Source: Vulcanimicrobiota bacterium (lineage in GTDB: Bacteria > Vulcanimicrobiota > Vulcanimicrobiia > Vulcanimicrobiales > Vulcanimicrobiaceae). Taken from it: 64,000 nt of DNA. The notes beneath the pieces were generated by a model. The model was given only the letters and a program-made list of their open reading frames with translations, was not told where the DNA came from and made no database searches. Where the stretch lies: contig PMOS01000020.1 of the NCBI GenBank assembly GCA_003161435.1, positions 1 through 64,000 on the forward strand. The letters are read 5' to 3'. The position numbers and the translations under genes were made by a program. How positions within the stretch are numbered: the first letter of the stretch is position 1; the number at the start of each line of letters is the position of its first letter. Shown here piece by piece: positions 53,717 through 63,418 of the stretch.

Positions 53717-55207
53717 TCACGTGCGGCGCGAAAGACGCGCCGCGGTTGCGGCGAGAACGAGCGCGGTAACGGCGATCGCCGCTGCCGTTATGCTCGCGGG
53801 GTAAGCGACGGCCGCGGCGGGATCGAGCGCCGAGAGACCATTTACCGGCCCGAGATACCACGCGAGCAACATCAGTGAGGAAAAGCCGACCGGCGAGCGG
53901 GTGAAGGCACCGAACGCGAGCGCTAGAGCGCAGATCGCGGCGGCGATCGCCACCAGCGTGATCCCGGCGGCGCCGTGGCGAAACGCGAGTGCGGCGACGG
54001 GCACGATCGCGAGCGCGAGGCACGCGCCCCAGCGAGCGACGACGCGGCGCCATACCGCAGTGGGCGTAGCGAGCAGCAGCGCATCGAGGTTGGCGCGCGC
54101 ATCGACGACGCTGCTCGCTGCGATCGGGCCAAGCGGCGAGATCCAGACCAGTGGTGCGATAGCGCGATCGATCGCCACCGTGGGCAGCAACAGCGCGAGC
54201 ACGGCAAGCACGACGGAGCCGAGGAGAACCCAGGGCCCAGCCGTACCGACCGCCGACGCGAGCTCGGCGCGCAGCAACCGTCCGAGCGGGAGGCGCTGCA
54301 CGAATCGCTGCGGCAGACGGCCCAACCGCGAACGTTTGGCCGCCGTCCGCGGGGCCGTCAGCGCGAACGGCGCAACCAACAGCACGACGAGAAACGAAGC
54401 CGGCAGCCACGCGGCGCGTTGTGCCAACATCGTGGCCGACCAGTGGATGCCACCGAAGCGGAAGACGTGCTTTGCGGCTGGGCCACCGCCGATCGAGAGG
54501 TCGTGCTGCGCGTTCGCCGCCGGTTGCGACGCATGCAGCGAATCGAACATCGACGACGCGAGCGTCGTCACCCCCAACGGATCGACCGGGGCAACGTGGA
54601 TGCCGCCGCCGGACTTCGTGAGCGGAACCACGATGAGGGCGGTGGCGATGAAGAGCCACGCGATGCCGCCGAGGACGCCGCGAAGCGGCGGAAGCGCGTC
54701 GACCGCGAGAGCGAGCGCCGCAATCACGGCAACGGCTGGTATCGTCAACGCGAGATAGGGAACGACGTATGCGGCAATGTCGATCGTGCGATCCTCACCG
54801 CGCAGCAGTTGCATCGCGATCGCGGCGATGACGAGCAGGGCACCGAGCGCCGACAAGAGCGCGACGTTGCTGGCCCACTTGCCGAGCACAACCGACGCAC
54901 GGGATAGCGGTGCCGACGCGACCAGCGGGTAGGTGCCGAGGAGCGCATCGCGCGATGACGCGGGCCGCAGCAAGAAGAGGCCCGCATACGGGAGGAGCAT
55001 CGTGCAGAGCCACGCCGTGCACGCCCCCATCCAGGCGCTGTCGTAGACGCCGCGCCAGCCGCCGAGGTCGACCGTCGAGTACGCTGCCGAGGCATCGGGC
55101 ACGAAGAGGTAGCCGAGTTGCAAGGCGGCAGCGACGATCACGACCATCCCGAAGGTGCGCGTCCGTTGCCGGAAGTCGGCGCGCCCGACCGCGAGGATTG
55201 CCGTCAC
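53717..55207 (-). CDS. ABC transporter permease (ABC-2-like)
   Basis: 496 residues with 10 to 12 hydrophobic segments in two halves around a basic loop (PRTAAKRSRLGRLPQRFVQR). Low sequence specificity, but the start overlaps the end of the ATPase gene by ATGA (55204-55207), which fixes its role as the membrane part of the exporter. Substrate unknown. Confidence 0.8.
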   Translation of the reverse strand: MTAILAVGRADFRQRTRTFGMVVIVAAALQLGYLFVPDASAAYSTVDLGGWRGVYDSAWMGACTAWLCTMLLPYAGLFLLRPASSRDALLGTYPLVASAPLSRASVVLGKWASNVALLSALGALLVIAAIAMQLLRGEDRTIDIAAYVVPYLALTIPAVAVIAALALAVDALPPLRGVLGGIAWLFIATALIVVPLTKSGGGIHVAPVDPLGVTTLASSMFDSLHASQPAANAQHDLSIGGGPAAKHVFRFGGIHWSATMLAQRAAWLPASFLVVLLVAPFALTAPRTAAKRSRLGRLPQRFVQRLPLGRLLRAELASAVGTAGPWVLLGSVVLAVLALLLPTVAIDRAIAPLVWISPLGPIAASSVVDARANLDALLLATPTAVWRRVVARWGACLALAIVPVAALAFRHGAAGITLVAIAAAICALALAFGAFTRSPVGFSSLMLLAWYLGPVNGLSALDPAAAVAYPASITAAAIAVTALVLAATAARLSRRT

Positions 55208-55923
55208 GCCGCGCGGCCGACCTCGGCGAGATACGCCGCTTCGAGCGATGGGTGCGGGCCGATGACCTCGCGGGGTGTACCGTCGGCGACTACCCGTCCC
55301 GCCGCAATGACGACGATGCGATCGGCGGTGAACTCGACGTCGGAGACGACGTGCGTCGAGAGCAGCACGATGCGGTCGTGCGCGAAGCGCGCGAGCAGAT
55401 CGCGAAAGCGGACGCGCTGCTCGGGATCGAGGCCCACCGTCGGTTCGTCGACGACGAGCAGTTGAGGGTCGCCGAGCAGAGCCTGCGCGATTGCGACGCG
55501 CTGGCGATTGCCGCCGGAGAGCGTGCCCAGCGCCCGCTTCGCGACCGGGCCGAGATCGAGCGCGTCAAGCAGCTCGCCGATCTGGCGGCGGGCACTGCGC
55601 CCGTCGATCTCCTTGAGCGCCGCGATATAGTCGAGGAACTCGTATGCGTCGAGATGCGGATAGAGGCCGGCATCCTGCGGCAAGTAGCCGAGTACGCGGC
55701 GCAATGCCCGCGGCGCGCGCACGGCGTCGACACCGTTCCAGCGCACCGTCCCGGACGTCGGCCGCGCGACCGTGGCAACGATACCCATCAGCGTCGACTT
55801 CCCGGCTCCGTTGGGGCCCAACAGGCCGATGATCCCGGGTCGCAGATCGAGCGCGACCTCGCACACCGCCTGAATGCCGCCGCGGTACGTCTTGCTGACG
55901 AGGTCGATTTCGAGCCGATGCAT
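55204..55923 (-). CDS. ABC transporter ATP-binding protein
   Basis: 239 residues from ATG 55923. Walker A GLLGPNGAGKSTLMGIV, Q-loop YLPQDAG, signature TLSGGNRQRVAIAQALL, Walker B LLVVDEPTVGLDPEQR and H-loop LSTHVVSDVE. The form is that of an ABC-2 type exporter ATPase (CcmA group). It pairs with the downstream overlapping permease gene. Confidence 0.95.
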   Translation of the reverse strand: MHRLEIDLVSKTYRGGIQAVCEVALDLRPGIIGLLGPNGAGKSTLMGIVATVARPTSGTVRWNGVDAVRAPRALRRVLGYLPQDAGLYPHLDAYEFLDYIAALKEIDGRSARRQIGELLDALDLGPVAKRALGTLSGGNRQRVAIAQALLGDPQLLVVDEPTVGLDPEQRVRFRDLLARFAHDRIVLLSTHVVSDVEFTADRIVVIAAGRVVADGTPREVIGPHPSLEAAYLAEVGRAA

Positions 55924-56092
55924 CGCGCCAGCTACGCGAAGCGGGCGGCAAAGGTTTCGGGCCGGCGTCGAGTGCGCGACCCCTGTCGCCGGGCCTCGGT
56001 GCTGAACCTCAACCGCTTTTCGTTCGACCGAGTATGCGGAGACGAAGGCCTCCGTATATTCCATAGCTCGGCAACTCGACGGAGGTGGTCGC

Positions 56093-57511
56093 ATGCGGCG
56101 TTCTCTCATTTCTACTATTGCCTTAGTTGGGGCGCTCGGAACTATTGCGGTCGCCGACCCGGGCGAACACGTCAGCACGCTGGGTGACCAGCGAGCCGTC
56201 GGGATCACTATTTACAACTCCGAGCTCGCGCTCGTCCGCGATCGCCGACGGCTGTCGATCCCGCGCGGCGAATCGCACCTCGCTTTGCGTGACGTCAGCG
56301 CGCGGATGCAGCCGGAAACCGCGCTGTTGACAAGCATATCGTCTCCGGGTAATCTCGCGGTTCTCGAGCAGAACTTCGACTACGACTTGCTCTCGCCGCA
56401 GAAGCTCCTGGAGAAATACGTCGGCCGGGACGTCGACGTCGTGCGTTACGATCCCCGAACCGGCGAGCGCCGCACCGAACACGCGCGCGTCCTGGCCACC
56501 AACGACGGAGTCGTCTTGCGCTACGCCGATCGCATCGAAACCTCGGTGAACGGGACGCTCTCGTTTCCGTCGCTGCCTCCCGACTTGCGCGATCGTCCCA
56601 CGCTGGTTACCGATGTCAGCAACGGCACCGACGGCGAGCAAGACGTCGAGCTCACCTACCTGACCGGCGGCCTGAGCTGGAAGGCCGACTATACGGCGCT
56701 CCTGTCGCCGAACGACGACCGCCTCGATCTGCACGGGCTCATCACCCTGCAGAACCAGAGTGGAACCGGGTACCGCGACGCAACCGTCCAACTCGTCGCA
56801 GGCGACGTCAACGTTGCGCAAAACGTCCTCAGACAGATCGGCTCGGTCACCACGAGAGCGATGGCCGCCCCGCCGCCCCCGTCCGAACAGGCGCTGTTCG
56901 AGTACCATCTCTACACGCTGCCGCGTCACACGACCGTCGCGGACAATCAGACGAAGCAGGTCGAGCTCATGAGCGCGCCCGGCATTTCGGTCGTCAAGAC
57001 GCTGGAGCTTCGCGGGTACGACTCGTACTATCGATCGGCGACGGCCGATCTCGGAACCCGGCTGAAAATCGGCACGTACGTCACGTTCCGCAACGAGGGC
57101 GGCCAGCTCGGTATTCCGCTGCCGCGCGGCATCGTGCGCGTCTACAAGCGCGACAACGCGGGAACCGCCCAGTTCATCGGGTCCGACTCGATCGACCACA
57201 CGCCGAAGGGTGAAACCGTACGGCTTCACCTCGGCAATTCGTTCGACCTGACGGCGAACAAGAAGCAGACCGACTTCCACATCGTCGATTCGAACCGCAG
57301 CATCTATGAAAGCGCGTACGAGATCGTGCTGCGCAACGCAAAGAAGACGCCGGAAACCGTGCAAGTGATCGAGCCGATCCCCGGCGACTGGACGATGCTC
57401 AGCTCGTCGCTGCCGTATCACAAGTCGTCGGCGGAAACCGCGACTTGGTCCGTGCCCGTTCCGCCGGAGAGCGCCACGACGCTCACCTACCGGGTCCGAA
57501 TCAAGTTCTGA
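56093..57511 (+). CDS. Secreted DUF4139 domain protein
   Basis: 472 residues; GGAGG 7 nt before ATG 56093. Signal peptide MRRSLISTIALVGALGTIAV. GITIYNSELALVRDRRRLSI and the conserved VELTYLTGGLSWKADYTALL mark DUF4139, followed by LPRGIVRVYKRD and WSVPVPPESATTLTYRVRI. The family is beta-rich and of unknown role, sometimes linked to mucoidy or cell surface proteins. Single gene, ends at a strong terminator. Confidence 0.88.
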   Translation: MRRSLISTIALVGALGTIAVADPGEHVSTLGDQRAVGITIYNSELALVRDRRRLSIPRGESHLALRDVSARMQPETALLTSISSPGNLAVLEQNFDYDLLSPQKLLEKYVGRDVDVVRYDPRTGERRTEHARVLATNDGVVLRYADRIETSVNGTLSFPSLPPDLRDRPTLVTDVSNGTDGEQDVELTYLTGGLSWKADYTALLSPNDDRLDLHGLITLQNQSGTGYRDATVQLVAGDVNVAQNVLRQIGSVTTRAMAAPPPPSEQALFEYHLYTLPRHTTVADNQTKQVELMSAPGISVVKTLELRGYDSYYRSATADLGTRLKIGTYVTFRNEGGQLGIPLPRGIVRVYKRDNAGTAQFIGSDSIDHTPKGETVRLHLGNSFDLTANKKQTDFHIVDSNRSIYESAYEIVLRNAKKTPETVQVIEPIPGDWTMLSSSLPYHKSSAETATWSVPVPPESATTLTYRVRIKF

Positions 57512-57541
57512 CGCGCAGCGCCGAGATCGCGCGATAGCGAA

Positions 57542-57573
57542 GCGAGCGCCGGCATGAGCACGCCGGCGCTCGC
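57542..57573. terminator. Strong bidirectional terminator
   Basis: Perfect 12-bp inverted repeat GCGAGCGCCGGC (57542-57553) / GCCGGCGCTCGC (57562-57573) with an 8-nt loop, between the convergent DUF4139 and aldo-keto reductase genes. Confidence 0.8.
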
Positions 57574-57579
57574 CAGTGC

Positions 57580-58566
<987 letters not shown>

Positions 58567-58719
58567 GCGTTGGTTATACCGCGTGCGGATGGGCGCAACC
58601 AGAGACCGCCCAATGATATCACTCGGACTGGTCCTTCAGCGCCTGGTCGGGCGTCCGAAAACCGGGCCCGTTCGGAGATCAGGTCTGTTTGTTCTCGAGC
58701 GTGCGGTGACGGCGAGAAT

Positions 58720-58735
58720 GTAGGGATTTCCCTAC
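58720..58735 (+). promoter_or_regulatory. LuxR-box-like palindrome GTAGGG-N4-CCCTAC
   Basis: GTAGGG (58720-58725), ATTT, CCCTAC (58730-58735). The same element, also followed by TCC, occurs at 62945-62960 before the small LuxR gene. A CATGCT -10 candidate (58754-58759) puts the palindrome near -39, an activator position. Probably controls the lipoprotein gene at 58861. Confidence 0.6.
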
Positions 58736-58860
58736 TCCGAACGTCGGCGTGCCCATGCTACCGTGGCCGTGATGAAGCGGCGCGCCGGCTTCGACCATGC
58801 GGGGCTCGCGCTTGCTTCCATCTGTCGATGCTGTCTAATCACCCCGATCGAGGAATGCTC

Positions 58861-60117
58861 ATGCAGCGCCACGCCGCCATGTCCTTTTGCTCGCTTGCGG
58901 GAGCGCTCACGCTCCTCGCCGTTTTCGCCGTCGGGTGCAATGGCGGTTCATCGACGGCACCGCCCGTCGGCTCCGGGAGCACCGCGACTCCGTCGCCTTC
59001 GCCCGTGCCGCTGCCCGCGTCTGCATCGACGACCCTCTCCGTCGGAACGTCCGCGGCGAGCGCGTCGTTGGGTCCGGTGCTAGGCGGCTACAGCGGCAGC
59101 ATCACCTTGCCCCCCGCGTTGAACACCGCGACGCTGACGGTGACGCTCACTACCACGCAGCCCGCGGGGACGCCGGCGGTGCAGACTGTGAAACGCCGGG
59201 CCCAAACGATCGGCGGCGGCGGTATTGCGCCCATCGCGTTCATGACGATCACATCGAACGTGACGGTGACCTTCGGCGCGACGCCGACCTTTTCGTTCGC
59301 GTTGCCGGCGGGTGCTGCGAGCCTGGGGCAGATCAGTTACGTCGCACTCTACGATTCGACGGCGAATCCGCAATCAGGTTGGGAGACGTTCGAGGGCCCC
59401 GGAACGGTGAGCGGGAATACCATCACGTTCACCGGATCGAGCGCGAGCCTGCAGCTCAAGGCGGGCGTCGTCTATGACATCGCGCTGTTCACCGTCACGA
59501 GTGCGCTGCCGACGCCGACGCCCGCGCCGACGCCGACGCCTCGGCCTACGCCGACGCCTGGGCCCACGCCGACGCCTGGGCCGACCCCGACGCCCGCGCC
59601 GACGCCGACGCCCGCGCCTACGCCGACGCCAAGTGCGGCGTCGCTCAGCTACGAGTTTGGGCTCGACCCGAGCGGTTCGGCGATCGGAATCCCGGAAGTC
59701 GGACGGAACAGCGCGGGTACGGCCGGCTATATCGTGGTCTTCGGGTATCCGTCGAGCAATGCCAACGGCGTGCTCGTGAGCTTGACCGAATACGCGTTGC
59801 AAGACACGCCGCCGACTACGTTTGCCGGCAACGTGTTCGAGATGACGTTGTCGCTCTTGAATCAGGGGTCCAGCAACGCGCCGGTCACCTTCAGCAGGGA
59901 CAGCACGGCTCAGGGGGAGTTCACCATCGAAAGCTCGCTGTTCGCCCTGTCGAAGAACTATACGATGTCGGTCCGCAACGCCGGCACGACGACCACGACG
60001 ACGCCGCGTAAGCCGCAGATGGGCTTCCCGGGAACCTTTCTCTACTTTCCATCGCCGTTCAGCGGTTTGACGGTAGCCAACGGGAGTACCGTGACCGCCT
60101 ACATCATGCAGCAGTAG
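58861..60117 (+). CDS. Lipoprotein with Pro-Thr repeat linker
   Basis: 418 residues from ATG 58861 (GAGGA 6 nt upstream; the ATG at 58855 is too close to it). Signal and lipobox: [16 protein letters not shown]. Residues about 30-215 form a beta-rich domain ending in [16 protein letters not shown]; a (PTPxPT)n linker follows; residues about 265-418 are a second beta-rich domain with [18 protein letters not shown]. No known family. The linker suggests an exposed surface lipoprotein. Carries the shared LuxR-box-like element upstream. Confidence 0.72.
   Translation: MQRHAAMSFCSLAGALTLLAVFAVGCNGGSSTAPPVGSGSTATPSPSPVPLPASASTTLSVGTSAASASLGPVLGGYSGSITLPPALNTATLTVTLTTTQPAGTPAVQTVKRRAQTIGGGGIAPIAFMTITSNVTVTFGATPTFSFALPAGAASLGQISYVALYDSTANPQSGWETFEGPGTVSGNTITFTGSSASLQLKAGVVYDIALFTVTSALPTPTPAPTPTPRPTPTPGPTPTPGPTPTPAPTPTPAPTPTPSAASLSYEFGLDPSGSAIGIPEVGRNSAGTAGYIVVFGYPSSNANGVLVSLTEYALQDTPPTTFAGNVFEMTLSLLNQGSSNAPVTFSRDSTAQGEFTIESSLFALSKNYTMSVRNAGTTTTTTPRKPQMGFPGTFLYFPSPFSGLTVANGSTVTAYIMQQ
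59510..59635 (+). repeat. Pro-Thr coding tandem repeat
   Basis: Repeating ACGCCGACGCCCGCGCCG-type units coding for [14 protein letters not shown] and similar. In-frame low-complexity linker between the two domains of the lipoprotein; prone to length change by slippage. Confidence 0.8.
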
Positions 60118-60203
60118 GCGGCGGCACGGCGTCACCAGGGCTGCGCGCGGCGCCTTCGAACGTCTCGCGGAGCGGCCCAGCGGAGGCGCCCGATCGAGAT
60201 GGC

Positions 60204-62948
60204 ATGATCACGCGGCCCATTTCGTGTCGCCGATTGATCGGCCGGCAACGGGAACGCGCGTTCCTGGTCGAACGCCGTCGCGATCTAGCCAAGGGTTACG
60301 GCGGCATCGTGCTGATCGCCGGAGACGCCGGAATCGGCAAATCGCGGCTCGTCCGAGAATTCCTAGACGCTACCGGTAGGGCTCGCGGGCGGGTCGCGAT
60401 CGGTCGCTGCCGTCAGTATGCCGGACGCCCGTACGAACCGATCGCCGAACTCCTCGCAGGGTTCGCGCCCGAGTCCGCGTATGTGCCGCCCGCCGCGTCG
60501 CAGGACGAACAACTCGCTGCGCACGTGAAAGCGTTGCTTGCTGCATCACGAAAGCACGCGCTGGTCGGAGTCGTCGAGGATCTCCATTGGGGCGACCTCG
60601 GAACAATGCTCGTTCTCGCGTCTCTCGCCGAACGCATCGCGACCAGCCGCATCCTCATCGTCGCGACATATCGGAGCCACGAGCTCCATCCCAATCATCC
60701 GCTATTCGTCCCCCTCGCGAATCTCTCGCGGAGCCGTTGCGTTGCGCAAATCGAGCTTGCGCCGCTGACGAGTGACGAAACAAGCAGCTTCATCAATGCC
60801 GCGCTCGAGAATGTCGAGATCTCCCCCGATGCGCGACGAAACGTCGCACGGGTCGCCGAAGGGAACCCCTTCTTTCTCGAAGAGCTGCTGCGAAGCACGC
60901 TTTCCGCGCCTGGTGCGCGAGATCGTGCGGCCAATCTGCCGACGACCATCCGCGGCGCGATCCACGAGCGTATCGGGAGGCTCGAGGCCGATGATCGCGC
61001 GATCCTCACGCAAGCCGCCGTGATCGGTCGCCGCTTTGACATCGGCATTCTCGCACAGTCCATGGGCGTCGACCTGTCGCAGACATTGTGCGCGTTACAG
61101 CGGGCGCGCGCGCTACAGCTCATCGAAGAAACCGACGATCCCGTGACGTTCCGTTTCCGGCACGCACTGACGCGCGAGGCCATTTACGGCGACCTGCTCG
61201 CCGCGCAGGCGCAGCCGCTCCATCGCCGGATCGCGTCGGTGCTCGAAGCGCGAGGCGCGGACGAGCGTACGCTGGACGCGCTCGCGTACCATTGGTGGGC
61301 GACGGGCGATCGCGAGAAGACGCTGATCTATGGGGAGCGGGCCGGCGACTTCGCCCGGACCGTCCATGAATACGCCGGCGCGGTCAGCGCCTATGAGCGA
61401 GCACTTGCACTGCTCGATCCGCAGGGGCGTGACGCAGCCCGAATCCTGGTGAAGATCGGTGCCTCGTGCTTTCGCGCCGGACTGATGGATCGGGCGATCG
61501 ACTGTTTCCGTGACGCTTGGCGCTTCTTCCGAAAAACGGGCGACGATGCGGCGTTTCTGTATCGGCTTGTCCGTGATTTCGCCAGCGCGCTCTATAACGA
61601 CGGGCGAGCCCACGAAGCGCTGGAATTGTGGCGGGAAGCAATCGATATCATCATCGCGACCGGCAACCGCAGCGTCGCGGACATCGCGCGCGCCAACTAT
61701 GCAACCCATCTGATCGACGGCGGATATGTCGAGGAAACCGCGGCAGTCCTCGCTGCGGTCGATGCGACGTCGATCGAAGCCGACCCGGCGACGGCACTCG
61801 CATACCTGTCAACGAACTGCGTGAGCGCCGCGCTCACCGGCGATCGCGAACGTCTTCGATCCTCAGCTGCGCGGCTCTGTGCCGTCGGCGAGCGCGTCGC
61901 TGAAACCGTACTCAGCTGCAGCGACATCGGCCAAGCGGGTGTCTTCGCGCTCTACGCCGGAGAAACGGATGTCGCGCGTAGTTGTATCGCACTATCCGTC
62001 GACAACGCTATCGCATATCGAGCGAGCGCTGCCGCGATAGGCGACCTACTGCTCGCACGCGCGGATGTGGAGAGCTTCTGCGGCGAATATACGGCTGCCC
62101 GCGTACTTGTTCACCGTGCGCGGGCGATGCTCAGCGAAGTGAAGTTGTCGCGGTTCTACCTTACACAAGTCTCGCTGGCCATCGGCATTGCGCTCGACGA
62201 CGACGAATTGCTTGCGCTCGAGCCTGACGCAACGATGATGCGCGAAGCCTTCGCTACCGGAAAGCCGCCGATTTTCGGGCCGCTGGCGGGATTCGCCGGT
62301 CAGATCCTCGCGGCGCGCGGCGACATCACGGCAGCTCGGTGCCTTCTGCGCGACGCAGTCACGGCCGCCGGTGCAGCGGCGACCTCGCTGGGTACCTTTC
62401 CGCTCCCGGTCAGCGCCGCACAATACTGTGCGCGATCCGAGGCCGACGCGGTGCGAGCCCTTTGCGCGCGCGATGCAGGCAAGGGGCGCGCTCCCGCTGC
62501 CACAGCGACGCTTGCCGATGCCATCCTTCGCCAACGCTTCAGTGGCGGCGATGCGACCGCGGCGAACGCCGCTGCCGCCGGCTTCGCCGCCGTCGGCTGG
62601 CCGCTCTACGAGGCGCTGGCGCGCGAGCTCAGCGGGCAGCTTGACGTCGCGCGCGAGATCAAGGGGCGCATCGGCTACGTCGGCATTGCCGGCGCAGCAT
62701 CAGCGGTTGCCCGGAGGGCGTCGAATCACGTGGCCGATCCGCTCGCAGCTGTGCTCACGTCGCGCGAGCTCGAAATTGCCCGGCTCGTTGCGAGCGGGTG
62801 CACGAACCGGGAGGCCGCGACTACGCTCAGCGTCAGCGTGAAGCTGATCGAACAGCGTCTGTCGTCGATCTTCGTGAAGCTGCGCGTCCGCTCGCGCAGC
62901 CAGCTTGCGGCCCACGTCGCATCGCTTGCCGCCGTGCCCGAAGAGTAG
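60204..62948 (+). CDS. Large ATPase-LuxR (LAL/MalT-like) transcriptional regulator
   Basis: 914 residues. N-terminal AAA ATPase with Walker A GDAGIGKSRLV (40-50) and a Walker B-like VGVVEDLHWGDL; the middle 450 residues are helical, TPR-like (YAGAVSAYERALALLDPQGR and similar); the C-terminus is a LuxR HTH, LTSRELEIARLVASGCTNRE with LSVSVKLIEQRLSSIFVKL. LAL-type regulators are ATP- and ligand-controlled activators. The LuxR-box-like sites at 58720 and 62945 flank this gene, making it or the small LuxR protein the candidate binder. Confidence 0.92.
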   Translation: MITRPISCRRLIGRQRERAFLVERRRDLAKGYGGIVLIAGDAGIGKSRLVREFLDATGRARGRVAIGRCRQYAGRPYEPIAELLAGFAPESAYVPPAASQDEQLAAHVKALLAASRKHALVGVVEDLHWGDLGTMLVLASLAERIATSRILIVATYRSHELHPNHPLFVPLANLSRSRCVAQIELAPLTSDETSSFINAALENVEISPDARRNVARVAEGNPFFLEELLRSTLSAPGARDRAANLPTTIRGAIHERIGRLEADDRAILTQAAVIGRRFDIGILAQSMGVDLSQTLCALQRARALQLIEETDDPVTFRFRHALTREAIYGDLLAAQAQPLHRRIASVLEARGADERTLDALAYHWWATGDREKTLIYGERAGDFARTVHEYAGAVSAYERALALLDPQGRDAARILVKIGASCFRAGLMDRAIDCFRDAWRFFRKTGDDAAFLYRLVRDFASALYNDGRAHEALELWREAIDIIIATGNRSVADIARANYATHLIDGGYVEETAAVLAAVDATSIEADPATALAYLSTNCVSAALTGDRERLRSSAARLCAVGERVAETVLSCSDIGQAGVFALYAGETDVARSCIALSVDNAIAYRASAAAIGDLLLARADVESFCGEYTAARVLVHRARAMLSEVKLSRFYLTQVSLAIGIALDDDELLALEPDATMMREAFATGKPPIFGPLAGFAGQILAARGDITAARCLLRDAVTAAGAAATSLGTFPLPVSAAQYCARSEADAVRALCARDAGKGRAPAATATLADAILRQRFSGGDATAANAAAAGFAAVGWPLYEALARELSGQLDVAREIKGRIGYVGIAGAASAVARRASNHVADPLAAVLTSRELEIARLVASGCTNREAATTLSVSVKLIEQRLSSIFVKLRVRSRSQLAAHVASLAAVPEE

Positions 62949-62989
62949 GGGTATCCCTACTCCTGAAACGCGCCCGCTGGCGTCATACT
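62945..62989 (+). promoter_or_regulatory. LuxR-box-like palindrome and promoter of the small LuxR gene
   Basis: GTAGGG (62945-62950), GTAT, CCCTAC (62955-62960), beginning at the stop of the large regulator. A weak -35 TCCTGA (62961-62966), 17 bp and CATACT (62984-62989) follow; transcription would begin at the GTG 62996. The palindrome centre is then at about -43.5, the class II activator position. Confidence 0.6.
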
Positions 62990-62995
62990 CGCGGC

Positions 62996-63229
62996 GTGAC
63001 AGAACGTCGTGCGCCGATGCCTCGAACCGTCTCTGGATTGCTCACGGAGCCCGAGCGCTCTGTAGCGGCACGCGTCGCGCACGGCGCACGCAACACGGAG
63101 ATTGCGAAAGGTCTGGGTCTGAGCGTGAAGACCATCGAGAAACACCTGAGCTCGATTTATCGAAAACTCGCCATTTCGTCGCGCGTCGAGCTCGCTGTGC
63201 TCTGGTCGGGAGAGGCGCGAACGTTATAA
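62996..63229 (+). CDS. Small LuxR/GerE-type regulator (HTH only)
   Basis: 77 residues from GTG 62996; ATG 63017 is an alternative. LLTEPERSVAARVAHGARNT and LGLSVKTIEKHLSSIYRKL form a complete LuxR HTH without any sensory domain, like GerE. It may bind the GTAGGG-N4-CCCTAC element before its own gene and before the lipoprotein gene. Follows the large LAL-type regulator on the same strand. Confidence 0.85.
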   Translation: MTERRAPMPRTVSGLLTEPERSVAARVAHGARNTEIAKGLGLSVKTIEKHLSSIYRKLAISSRVELAVLWSGEARTL

Positions 63230-63378
63230 GATCGAGCCTGCTATCTTTTGCGCTTGCCGCTTCGGTCGGTGCGTTCAGGCCGCCGCCCGCGATCTCGTCG
63301 CGTCGCACCTGCAGTCCTGTTCGAGGCGGTCAAGCAGATAGGCGCTTCGAAACCCTGACGAGATTTTGGGAATGGAGC

Positions 63379-63407
63379 TTGACAGCCCCAATGCTTTGCA
63401 GTACAAA
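63379..63407 (+). promoter_or_regulatory. Promoter of the last gene
   Basis: TTGACA (63379-63384), 17 bp, TACAAA (63402-63407). The expected start point, near 63414, leaves only about 5 nt before the ATG at 63419. Confidence 0.55.
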
Positions 63408-63418
63408 GTAACGAGACA

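Noticed and set aside
59510-59635. CRISPR-like or intergenic tandem repeat
   Set aside because: The units are in frame inside the lipoprotein gene and code for a Pro-Thr linker.
63230-63411. Signal-peptide-like IRSSLLSFALAASVGAF after the small LuxR gene
   Set aside because: No start codon in frame and no continuing domain; at most a gene remnant.
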